Source: Comamonadaceae bacterium (GTDB lineage Bacteria > Pseudomonadota > Gammaproteobacteria > Burkholderiales > Burkholderiaceae_C). Taken from it: DNA of 48,996 nucleotides. A program made the position numbers and the translations under genes. Of the stretch, positions 1 through 8,388 are shown piece by piece. The stretch is taken from the NCBI GenBank assembly GCA_947374485.1, contig CANCCF010000012.1, positions 1-48,996 on the forward strand, written 5' to 3'. Each line of letters begins with the position of its first letter. Position 1 is the stretch's first letter. Below the pieces are notes generated by a model. It did no database searches and had not been told where the DNA came from. It was given only the letters and a program-made list of their open reading frames with translations.

Positions 1-431
1 AGGGCCACGCGGGCGCGCTGGCCGCCGGAGAGGGTGGCCGGGTCGGCGTGTGCGTAGTCGGCCATCTCCACATCGCGCAGGGCGGCTTGCATTTGCGTTT
101 CGCGTGCGCGGGGTTCGCCTTTGGGAATGGCAAACAGCAGGTTTTCGCGCACCGTCATGTGGGGAAAGAGCAGGGCGTCCTGGAAGAGAATGCCCACGCG
201 CCGTGCCTGTGTGGGCAAGGGGTCCAGCAACACACCATGGAGCTGCACGCTGCCCTCAAAGCCCATGGCTGCATCCAGCGTGCCGCAGATGGCGGCCAGC
301 AGGCTCGATTTGCCACTGCCGCTCTCGCCCATCAGCGTGTGCACGGTGCCCGGTGCGATATCCAGGGCCAGGTCACGCAGCAATACCCCGGCGGGGCCGC
401 GGAGGGTGTGCACGCGGATCTGCAAACTCAT
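1..431 (-). CDS. ynjD: ABC transporter ATP-binding protein, YnjD type (C-terminus outside window)
   Basis: This is the ATPase of an ynjBCD-type importer. Reading on the minus strand from the ATG at 431, residues 35-42 are a Walker A (GESGSGKS), the Q-loop Gln is near residue 84, and the signature LSGGQ lies at about 132-136. Walker B and the rest lie beyond position 1. The start overlaps the Rieske gene stop by four bases (ATGA), so the two are probably translationally coupled. The assignment to YnjD rather than a generic ThiQ/PotA ATPase rests on the YnjC and YnjB homologues in the same operon. The transported substrate is unknown. Confidence 0.85.
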   Translation of the reverse strand, partial: MSLQIRVHTLRGPAGVLLRDLALDIAPGTVHTLMGESGSGKSSLLAAICGTLDAAMGFEGSVQLHGVLLDPLPTQARRVGILFQDALLFPHMTVRENLLFAIPKGEPRARETQMQAALRDVEMADYAHADPATLSGGQRARVA

Positions 432-898
432 GCGGCGCTGCTGTTGGCGTTGGCGTTGGTGTGGGCCCCGGCGTCGGCAATGCGGATGGCACCAAAGGCA
501 TCCAGCTGCAGCGGAATGGGGATGAGCCCGTCGCCCACGCAGTCGCCCCGGTCACAGACGCCATCGCTCCAGCGAAAGCGGGCGTAATGCACATTGCAGC
601 TCAGGCTCACATGGGGCACGAACTGCAGCAGCTCCTGTTTGCCTGCCAGCGGCACGCCAAAGTGGGCGCAGCGGTTCACATAGGCGAGCACCGCGCTGCC
701 GCTGCGCAGCAACAGGATGCGAAAAGGGGCTTGCTGTGCGGCGTCACCCTCGGCATACAGCTGGTGCATCAGTACCTGGCCGTCCTGCAAGGCATCGCGC
801 TGGCCCAGCAACGTGCCGGGCGCGGGTGCATTCGGCAGGCTGTGCCAGGGCACTGGTGGGGCGGGTGGTTCGGCAACAAAGTGCGTGGTTGCGGTCAT
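428..898 (-). CDS. Small Rieske-type [2Fe-2S] protein
   Basis: The 156-residue protein has both halves of a Rieske cluster site: C77-x-H79 in RCAHFGVPL, and C101-x2-H104 in SCNVHYARF, 21 residues further on. I see no signal peptide, so a cytoplasmic electron-transfer or sensing role is likely. The start ATG (898) overlaps the ynjC stop, and the stop overlaps the ynjD start, each as ATGA, so the gene sits inside the ABC transporter operon between permease and ATPase. The C-terminus carries an Asn-Ala dipeptide repeat encoded by a hexanucleotide repeat. A longer upstream reading frame exists, but it lies inside ynjC and was not used. No redox partner is visible nearby. Confidence 0.85.
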   Translation of the reverse strand: MTATTHFVAEPPAPPVPWHSLPNAPAPGTLLGQRDALQDGQVLMHQLYAEGDAAQQAPFRILLLRSGSAVLAYVNRCAHFGVPLAGKQELLQFVPHVSLSCNVHYARFRWSDGVCDRGDCVGDGLIPIPLQLDAFGAIRIADAGAHTNANANSSAA

Positions 899-2613
899 GG
901 CTGGATTGTGCCCAAGCGCGCCGCTTTGGGCGCGAAGCGCCGGGTGGCGCCCAGCCTGGCGGCGGCGGCAAACACCAGCACCGGCAGCAGCCACTGCAGC
1001 CAGGCAAAGGCGGCCATCAGGTTGCGCTGGCCGCCAGAGGCCAGGCCGACAGCCTCTGTGGTGACGGTGGCCAGGCGGCCGCCCCCCAGGTAGAGGGTGG
1101 GCAGGTACTGGGCCACGCTCACTGCAAAGCCCACTGCAAAACCGGCCACCAGCGTGGTGCGCAGCATGGGCCATTTGGCGCGCAGCAAAAACTCCCAACG
1201 GGTCTGCCCCAGTGTGGCCGCAAGTTGCCACCAGCGCACATCAAAACCGCCATAGGCACCCACGGTGGAGAGCAGCACATAGGGAAGGCAGGCCAGGGTG
1301 TGTGCCAGCCAGACGCCGCTGGGGCTGGCATCCAGCCCCCAGGCCAGGGCCAGGCGGTGCAGGCCCAGCACCCACAGAAGGGCCGGCAGCGCGAGTTGCG
1401 CATAGGCCAGGCTTTGCAGGCGCGCCTGCCAGCGCACCGGGGCCAGTTCCAGCCAGGCCACCACCCACAGCAGGGCAGAGGCGGCGCTGGCGGCGGCCAG
1501 CCACAGTGTGGTCCAGAGCGTGCCGCGGCTGTCCCACACGGTGCCCCATGCGGCGGCGCTCCAGCGGGCGGGCAGCAGGTCCGGGAAGGGCCAACTGCCG
1601 ATGAAGCTGCCGAGCAGCAGGGCGGCCAGCACGGCCAGGTACACCAGGGCCATGGCCGCCATGCCCAGAGCGACCTTGTGCACAGGGGGTGTGGCGGCCT
1701 TGGCAGCACTTGCAGCACTTGCAGCGCGCAGCGGGTGGGCACCTGTGACGCCCCGTGTTTGCCACCGCCGCCAGGCGCGCGCGTTCAGCAGCGCCCACGC
1801 TGCCGCCGCACACAGCAGCACCAGGGCCGCCAGCGTCCAGGCCGCAGCCGTGCCTTGGGCGTTTTGCAGGACGCTTGCGTCCTGCAGCCAGTGCCAGGCC
1901 AGCACCGCCAGGGTGGGCGGCGCAGCCGGGCCAATCACCAGGGCCACATCCACCACCGTCAGGCTGTAGGCCAGCACCGCCAGCAAGGGTGCAGCCATGC
2001 GCGGCAGCAGCTGCGGCCAGACGATGCGCCACCAGGCCATGCGCGGCGCATAGCCAAAACTGGCCGCCAGTTGCAGTTCGCGCCGGTGCCGTTCGGCCAC
2101 CTCGGGCCGCAGCAAATGGCTGCTGGCCGACCAGAGCAAAAAAGGAATTTCCTTCAGCGTGAGCACGGCGACCAGGCCCAGGCCCCAGGGGTCTTGCGTG
2201 GTGGGCCAGGGCGGCGGCGCCGCCAGCCCGGTGGCCCAAGGGGAGAGCAGGCGCAGCAGCCAACCCGAAGGTGCGATGAGCAGCACCAGACCCATGGCAA
2301 AGGCGGCGTGCGGCACGGCCAGCAGCCAGGCCTGGCGTTGCTGCAGCCGCTGTTGCAGTGCGGGCGTGGCGTGCAGCGACAGCAGACAGGCACTGGCGGC
2401 GGCGGCCAATGCCGCACTGGCCAGGCCCGTCCACAAGCCCATGGCCACGGCGGGCAGGGTCTGGTGGTCATTCCAGAGTGCGCGCCAGGCGGCAGCGTCG
2501 CTTGCGGCCAGCGCGGCATAGGCCAGGCTCCAGAGCAGGGGCACGGCTACCAGGGCCAGCAGAAGGGCCAACAACAGGGCGGTTGGCTTGTGGGCGCTGC
2601 GGGTGCTGTGCAT
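895..2613 (-). CDS. ynjC: ABC transporter permease, fused double-domain YnjC type
   Basis: This 572-residue, very hydrophobic protein has two permease halves, each with its own EAA-type loop, joined by an Ala-rich linker near the middle. Stretches such as SLTVVDVALVIGP and AVGFAVSVAQYLPTLYLGGG match my recollection of E. coli YnjC (about 510 residues). It would form the inner-membrane channel for the substrate delivered by YnjB and be powered by YnjD. The start ATG at 2613 lies 33 nt after the Hsp70 stop and follows a CCCCAA-type repeat; no clear ribosome binding site is visible. Confidence 0.9.
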   Translation of the reverse strand: MHSTRSAHKPTALLLALLLALVAVPLLWSLAYAALAASDAAAWRALWNDHQTLPAVAMGLWTGLASAALAAAASACLLSLHATPALQQRLQQRQAWLLAVPHAAFAMGLVLLIAPSGWLLRLLSPWATGLAAPPPWPTTQDPWGLGLVAVLTLKEIPFLLWSASSHLLRPEVAERHRRELQLAASFGYAPRMAWWRIVWPQLLPRMAAPLLAVLAYSLTVVDVALVIGPAAPPTLAVLAWHWLQDASVLQNAQGTAAAWTLAALVLLCAAAAWALLNARAWRRWQTRGVTGAHPLRAASAASAAKAATPPVHKVALGMAAMALVYLAVLAALLLGSFIGSWPFPDLLPARWSAAAWGTVWDSRGTLWTTLWLAAASAASALLWVVAWLELAPVRWQARLQSLAYAQLALPALLWVLGLHRLALAWGLDASPSGVWLAHTLACLPYVLLSTVGAYGGFDVRWWQLAATLGQTRWEFLLRAKWPMLRTTLVAGFAVGFAVSVAQYLPTLYLGGGRLATVTTEAVGLASGGQRNLMAAFAWLQWLLPVLVFAAAARLGATRRFAPKAARLGTIQP

Positions 2614-2646
2614 GGCCTGGCTCGGGGTTGGGGTTGGGGTTTGCTG

Positions 2647-3915
2647 TCAGTCGTGCAGCAGATGCCCTGCGCAGGAGCCCGCATAGGCCAGGCCCGCCGC
2701 CACGCCGCCAAACCGGTTGCCGGTGACCAGTGTGGCCTGCGGCATGGCCGCCTGCAAGGCGGCCACCAAAGGCGCCAGGGCCGAAGAGCCGCCGGTCAGG
2801 TACACCACGTCCACGGCGGGCAGGCCGGAGGCGGCCACGCAGTCCTGTGCGCAGCGCACCACTTGCGAAACAGCGTCCTGCAGGGCCAGCGCCATGGCGT
2901 CGGCCGTGACCTCCGGGGCGGCCATTCCGCGCAGGAATTCCAGATGCACGGCGGCATTCTGGCCGCTGATGGAGCAGGCGATCTTGGCCGCCTCCACCTC
3001 GGCCAGCATGCGGTGGCCGTACTGGCCAACGAGTGCCTCCATCAGGCGCGCGTGCAGGCTCGGGTCGCTGAAGTCGGTCCAGAGCTCCTTGGCAAAGTGC
3101 ATGGCCTTGCGGGTATAGGCCTGGTGGATCAGGTGCCAGGTGCTCAGGTCAAAAAACACGCTGTTGGGCACGGGACGGTTGCCTTTGCCGATGTGCTTGT
3201 AACCCAGGCTGGGCATGACGGTGGACAGGTCCAGCAGGCGGTCGAAGTCGGTGCCGCCGATGTGCACGCCGGTGGTGGCCAGGATGTCGTTGCTGCGGTC
3301 GGCCTCTTTGCTGCGCGCCGGGTTCAGGCGGATGGCGGTGAAGTCGGAGGTGCCGCCGCCGATGTCCACCACCAGCACGGCGCTTTCCTGCGCCACGCGT
3401 TGTTCGTAGTCGAGGGCGGCGGCAATGGGCTCCAACTGGTAGGCAATGTGGGTGAAACCAGCCTCCATCGCGGCGCGGCCCAGCGTGGCCTGGGCCAGCG
3501 CGTCGCGCTCGGGGTGGTCGTCCACAAAGTGCACCGGGCGGCCCAGCATGGCGCTTGTTAACGGCACATCGGCATGGGCCTCGCAGCGGCGCTTGAGCTC
3601 CTTGAAGAACAGCACCACGATGTCGAAGTAGCGCAGGCTGTGGTCGCCCACTGCGGTGTGCTCATCCATCAGGCTGCTGCCCAGAAGGCTTTTGAGCGAG
3701 CGCAGCAGGCGTCCTTCGGTGCCGGCCAGATAGGCCTGCATGGCCTCGCTGCCAAACAGCACGCCGTGGGTTTCGCTGTTGAAGAAAACGGCGGTGGGCA
3801 TCTCGGCGCGCGTGCCGTCCAGCGGGATGACTTGCAGCACGCCGTTGGCGTCCATCAGTGCGGCGGCCGAATTGGATGTCCCAAAGTCGATGCCTAGAGT
3901 CAATGCGCCGTTCAC
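2647..3915 (-). CDS. yegD: Hsp70-family chaperone-like ATPase, YegD type
   Basis: The 422-residue protein has the actin/Hsp70 nucleotide-binding motifs: phosphate 1 (LGIDFGTSNSA, residues 7-17), phosphate 2 (VVDIGGGTSDF) and an adenosine motif (TGGSSALAPL) near the C-terminus. It is much shorter than DnaK and lacks a full substrate-binding domain, as in YegD (about 450 residues). The start overlaps the esterase stop as ATGA. Its place between esterase and permease genes of an importer operon is unusual. The client or function is unknown. Confidence 0.88.
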   Translation of the reverse strand: MNGALTLGIDFGTSNSAAALMDANGVLQVIPLDGTRAEMPTAVFFNSETHGVLFGSEAMQAYLAGTEGRLLRSLKSLLGSSLMDEHTAVGDHSLRYFDIVVLFFKELKRRCEAHADVPLTSAMLGRPVHFVDDHPERDALAQATLGRAAMEAGFTHIAYQLEPIAAALDYEQRVAQESAVLVVDIGGGTSDFTAIRLNPARSKEADRSNDILATTGVHIGGTDFDRLLDLSTVMPSLGYKHIGKGNRPVPNSVFFDLSTWHLIHQAYTRKAMHFAKELWTDFSDPSLHARLMEALVGQYGHRMLAEVEAAKIACSISGQNAAVHLEFLRGMAAPEVTADAMALALQDAVSQVVRCAQDCVAASGLPAVDVVYLTGGSSALAPLVAALQAAMPQATLVTGNRFGGVAAGLAYAGSCAGHLLHD

Positions 3916-4610
3916 GCCAGCGCCGGGAGCACCTGGCGCAGGAAAGCGCCCATGTCTTCCACCTCTTCACGTGTCACGTTGTGCCCGGTGGCATAGCTGT
4001 GCCATTGCACCGGGTAGCCCAGGGCCTGCAGCATGTCCCGCGTTTCTTCACCGCGCTTTGGCACCACAACGGTGTCTTGCGTGCCGTGGGCGATGAAGAT
4101 GGGTGTGAGCGCATTGGCTGGTGCGCGCTCAATGGCCAGGCGAGCGGCCAGCGGCAAATAACCCGACAGGGCCATGATGCCCGCCAGTTTGAAAGGCAGG
4201 CGCAGGCCGGTGTGCAGGGCCATGGCCGCACCCTGGCTGAAGCCAGAAAGCACGATGCGCTCTGCAGGAATGCCGCGCTCGATCTCGCGCGCCACAAGGG
4301 CCAATATGGCCAGCTCGGACTTCTGGATGCCTGCCGCGTCCTGCCCGGTGAGGAGGTCGGTGCCGGTGATGTCGTACCAGGCTGGCATGGCGTGTCCACC
4401 ATTGACCGTGACCGGAATGGACGGCGCATGCGGAAAGACAAAACGGATGCCCTGGCAGCCCTTGAGGTCGAGCTCGGGCACCAGCCCGGCAAAGTCATGG
4501 CCGTCGGCGCCCAGGCCGTGCAGCAGAATGACGGCCGCGGTCGGCGAGGGAGCGGATTCCATCTCGAAACGGGGAAGGGGTTTGCTTTGCATACCGGTAT
4601 CAGGCTGCAT
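3912..4610 (-). CDS. Alpha/beta-hydrolase, phospholipase/carboxylesterase family
   Basis: This protein of about 232 residues has the alpha/beta-hydrolase oxyanion motif LLHGLGADGHDF near the N-terminus, the nucleophile elbow GFSQG, and Asp and His candidates in HGTQDTVV and ATGHNV. Family members are serine esterases acting on short acyl esters or lysophospholipids, and the catalytic Ser is the one in GFSQG. Three starts are possible: TTG 4619, ATG 4610 or ATG 4592. ATG 4610 overlaps the ynjB end by 11 nt and was chosen; none has a strong ribosome binding site. The gene ends overlapping the Hsp70 start (ATGA). Confidence 0.87.
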   Translation of the reverse strand: MQPDTGMQSKPLPRFEMESAPSPTAAVILLHGLGADGHDFAGLVPELDLKGCQGIRFVFPHAPSIPVTVNGGHAMPAWYDITGTDLLTGQDAAGIQKSELAILALVAREIERGIPAERIVLSGFSQGAAMALHTGLRLPFKLAGIMALSGYLPLAARLAIERAPANALTPIFIAHGTQDTVVVPKRGEETRDMLQALGYPVQWHSYATGHNVTREEVEDMGAFLRQVLPALA

Positions 4611-5799
4611 AACGCACAAGCCATTCCTTCTCCAGCGGCTCTACCCAGGAGCCGTGGGGTTCGGGAATGGCGGGGGCTGCATTGTGCACCTGGCCCGGCA
4701 CGCTTTTGCCGGCAAACAGCTTTTGCTCCTGCGCGCCCAGGCGTTGTACGGCCAGCACTGTGGGGTCACCCCAGATGCTGATGTCGGCCTTGCGCGCCTG
4801 CGCTTCGGCACTGAGCAAAAAGTTGGCAAACACCAGCGCGCCCTGTTTGGCACTGGCGTTCACCGGGATGGCCACGAAGTGGGTGTTGCCAATGGTGCCG
4901 CCCGCAAACTGGTAGCTGCTGACGCTTGGCTGCATGCGGCCCGCAGCAATCTCGTTGGCGGCGTCATTCGGGTTGAAGGTCAGAGCCCAGCGCAGTTCGC
5001 CATCGGCCAGCATTTGGCGCATGGCAGCAGCGTTGCTGACAAACTGTTTGCCCGCGCGCCACAGCTGCGGGTGCAAGCGGTCCAGGTAGGCCCACAGCGG
5101 CGCGCTGGTGCGAGCAAAGGCCTCGGGCGTCACGGGTTTGTAGAAGGGCTCACGTGTGCTGTTGAGGTCCAGCAAGAGCTGCTTGAGAAAGGTGGTGCCA
5201 TGGAAATCCGGTGGGCGCGGGTAGCTCACACGGCCCGGGTTGGCGCTGGCAAAGGTCAGCAGCTCGGTCGTGTTTTGCGGCGCTTTGGGTGTGAGCTTGC
5301 TGTCCACCAAAAAGGTGAGCTGCGCCATGCCCCAAGGCGCTTCCATACCGGCCACCGGCTCGGCAAAGTCCAGCGTGGTGGTGGGTTTGCCCTGCACGTC
5401 CACCCATGCGAAGTTGGGCAGCCGGTCCGCAAAGGGGCCAAACAGCAGGCCTTCGCGCTTCATGGCCAAAAAATTCTCGCCGTTGATCCACACCAGGTCC
5501 ACGGTGCCGTCTTGTTTGCCCGCCGCCTTTTCGTTGCGCACGCGCTTGACCACATCGGCGGCGTCGCTCACTTTGACGTGTTCCACGCGCACGCCAAAGC
5601 GCGCCTGCACCTGCTCTGCTGCCCAGCGGATGTAGGCGTTGATGGTGTCGCTACCGGCCCAGGCGTTGAAGTAGACGGTCTGGCCGCGGGCTTGGGCGGT
5701 GATGCTGCTCCAGTTCGTGGCGTCAGCGGCGTGGGTGCTTGTGCCAACGATGGCAGTGCCCATCAGGGTCAGCGCCTGGCGGCGTGTGAAGGTGGTCAT
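4600..5799 (-). CDS. ynjB: ABC transporter substrate-binding protein, YnjB type
   Basis: This 399-residue periplasmic solute-binding protein has an N-terminus with twin arginines and a hydrophobic stretch (TRRQALTLMGTAIVG), compatible with Tat export. VYFNAWAGSDTINAYIRW and VDLVWINGENF match the YnjB family as I know it. The ATG at 5799 was chosen over an upstream frame extension because the signal peptide begins there. It is the first gene of the ynjB-esterase-yegD-ynjC-Rieske-ynjD operon and starts 40 nt after ftsY stops, so read-through from ftsY is possible. The ligand is unknown. Confidence 0.88.
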   Translation of the reverse strand: MTTFTRRQALTLMGTAIVGTSTHAADATNWSSITAQARGQTVYFNAWAGSDTINAYIRWAAEQVQARFGVRVEHVKVSDAADVVKRVRNEKAAGKQDGTVDLVWINGENFLAMKREGLLFGPFADRLPNFAWVDVQGKPTTTLDFAEPVAGMEAPWGMAQLTFLVDSKLTPKAPQNTTELLTFASANPGRVSYPRPPDFHGTTFLKQLLLDLNSTREPFYKPVTPEAFARTSAPLWAYLDRLHPQLWRAGKQFVSNAAAMRQMLADGELRWALTFNPNDAANEIAAGRMQPSVSSYQFAGGTIGNTHFVAIPVNASAKQGALVFANFLLSAEAQARKADISIWGDPTVLAVQRLGAQEQKLFAGKSVPGQVHNAAPAIPEPHGSWVEPLEKEWLVRYAA

Positions 5800-5839
5800 G
5801 GTGCTTGTGCGATCCAGGGGAAATTTGGCGGTGGATGGG

Positions 5840-6904
<1,065 letters not shown>

Positions 6905-6916
6905 GGGTGCCGTTCT

Positions 6917-6933
6917 TAGAATGGCCCATTCTA
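6917..6933. promoter_or_regulatory. Perfect 17-bp dyad with face-to-face TAGAAT elements between ftsY and the M16 gene
   Basis: Positions 6917-6933 form a perfect inverted repeat with 8-bp arms (TAGAATGG/CCATTCTA) around one base. Each strand reads TAGAAT, one mismatch from the TATAAT -10 consensus. If used as -10 boxes, the two promoters would overlap: ftsY would get a leader of about 17 nt and the M16 gene would be nearly leaderless. No good -35 box is visible on either strand, so this is a candidate only. Confidence 0.45.
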
Positions 6934-8372
6934 TGAAACACATCTACTACTCGTTCGTACGTTCCTGTGCCGGCCTTGCGCTGCTGTGGGGTCTGTGCGC
7001 CAGCACCAGCAGCAGCGCCCTTGCCGCGCCGCCGCAGGAGGGCACTGGCGTCTACCAATACACCCTGCAGAACGGCATGACCCTCATCGTGCGGCCCGAC
7101 CACCGTGCCCCCACTGCCGTGCACATGCTGTGGGTGCGCGTGGGCTCCATGGACGAGGTGGACGGCACCAGTGGCGTGGCCCATGTGCTGGAACACATGA
7201 TGTTCAAAGGCACGCCCACGGTGAAAGCGGGCGACTTCTCGCGCCGGGTGGCGGCACTTGGCGGGCGCGAAAATGCCTTCACCACCAAGGATTACACCGG
7301 CTTCTACCAGCAGATTCCCGCCAACCGCTTGCAGGATGTGATGCAACTGGAGTCCGACCGTTTTGCCCACAACCAGTGGAGCGATACCGAGTTCACCAAG
7401 GAGCTTGAAGTGGTGAAGGAAGAGCGCCGCCTGCGCACCGAAGACAACCCGCACGCCCTGCTGGGCGAGGCACTGAACGCCGTGGCCTTTACCGCCTCAC
7501 CCTACCGCCGCCCGGTGGTGGGCTGGATGAACGATCTGGAGGCCATGACCCCCGATGACGCCCGCGCCTTCTACCAGCGCTGGTACACCCCGGCCAATGC
7601 CGCGGTGGTGGTGGCTGGCGACGTCGAGCCCGAAGGGGTGCTGGCCCTGGCGCAGAAGTTTTATGGCGCCATTCCCGCGCACGACCTGCCACTACGCAAG
7701 CCGCGTGTGGAACCCGCACAAAGCGGCTTGCGCCGGCTGGACTTCAAGGCGCCAGCCGAGCAGGCCAGTGTCACCCTGGCGTTCAAGATCCCCAGTTTTT
7801 CTGCAGCCGCGCTGGACAGCGACGCGGATGCTGCCAGCAATGACGCGCTGGCCCTGACGGTGCTGGCCGCCGTGCTCAGTGGCTACGACAATGCGCGCTT
7901 GGACCGGGCCCTGACCCAGTCCGACGACCACGTGGCCGACAGTGCCGGGGCCTACTGCGGCCTGGGCGGGCGCGGCCCGTCCATGTGCATGCTGTACGGC
8001 GTGCCCTCTGCGGGAAAGACTGCCGCCCAGGTGGAAACCGCCCTGCGCGCCCAGATCACCTTGCTGGCGCGGGATGGCGTGCAAGCCGCCGAACTGCAAC
8101 GGGTCAAAAACCAGTGGGTGGCCAGCGAGGTCTACAAACAGGACAGCGTCTTCAACCAGGCCCGCACCCTGGGCGCCAACTGGACCGCCGCTTACCCCGT
8201 AGATGCCGATGCCAAGCTGATCGCCCGTTTGCGCGCCGTAACGGCGGCGCAGGTGCAGGCCGTGGCCGCCCGCTACTTCGGTGACGATGCGCTCACCGTG
8301 GCCACGCTGCTGCCGCAACCCGTGGACAAAACCCGCAAACCCCGCGCCGCGCCCGCAGGCCTGCGCCACTGA
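6933..8372 (+). CDS. M16-family zinc metallopeptidase (active subunit)
   Basis: This 479-residue protein has an N-terminal signal peptide and the inverted zinc motif HVLEH (H84, E87, H88), with a further Glu pair about 75 residues later (VVKEER) that would supply the third ligand. M16 peptidases degrade peptides in a clamshell chamber, often as a heterodimer with an inactive partner; the next gene encodes such a partner. ATG 6933 was preferred because the signal peptide starts there; ATG 6921 is also in frame. No ribosome binding site precedes either, consistent with a near-leaderless transcript. Confidence 0.93.
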   Translation: MKHIYYSFVRSCAGLALLWGLCASTSSSALAAPPQEGTGVYQYTLQNGMTLIVRPDHRAPTAVHMLWVRVGSMDEVDGTSGVAHVLEHMMFKGTPTVKAGDFSRRVAALGGRENAFTTKDYTGFYQQIPANRLQDVMQLESDRFAHNQWSDTEFTKELEVVKEERRLRTEDNPHALLGEALNAVAFTASPYRRPVVGWMNDLEAMTPDDARAFYQRWYTPANAAVVVAGDVEPEGVLALAQKFYGAIPAHDLPLRKPRVEPAQSGLRRLDFKAPAEQASVTLAFKIPSFSAAALDSDADAASNDALALTVLAAVLSGYDNARLDRALTQSDDHVADSAGAYCGLGGRGPSMCMLYGVPSAGKTAAQVETALRAQITLLARDGVQAAELQRVKNQWVASEVYKQDSVFNQARTLGANWTAAYPVDADAKLIARLRAVTAAQVQAVAARYFGDDALTVATLLPQPVDKTRKPRAAPAGLRH

Positions 8373-8388
8373 ACCGGTAGAGACCACG

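Noticed and set aside
736..3561. A 941-codon open frame on the plus strand
   Set aside because: It runs antisense to ynjC and the Hsp70 gene, has low-complexity Gly/Gln/His/Arg composition and no family resemblance; it is a high-GC shadow.
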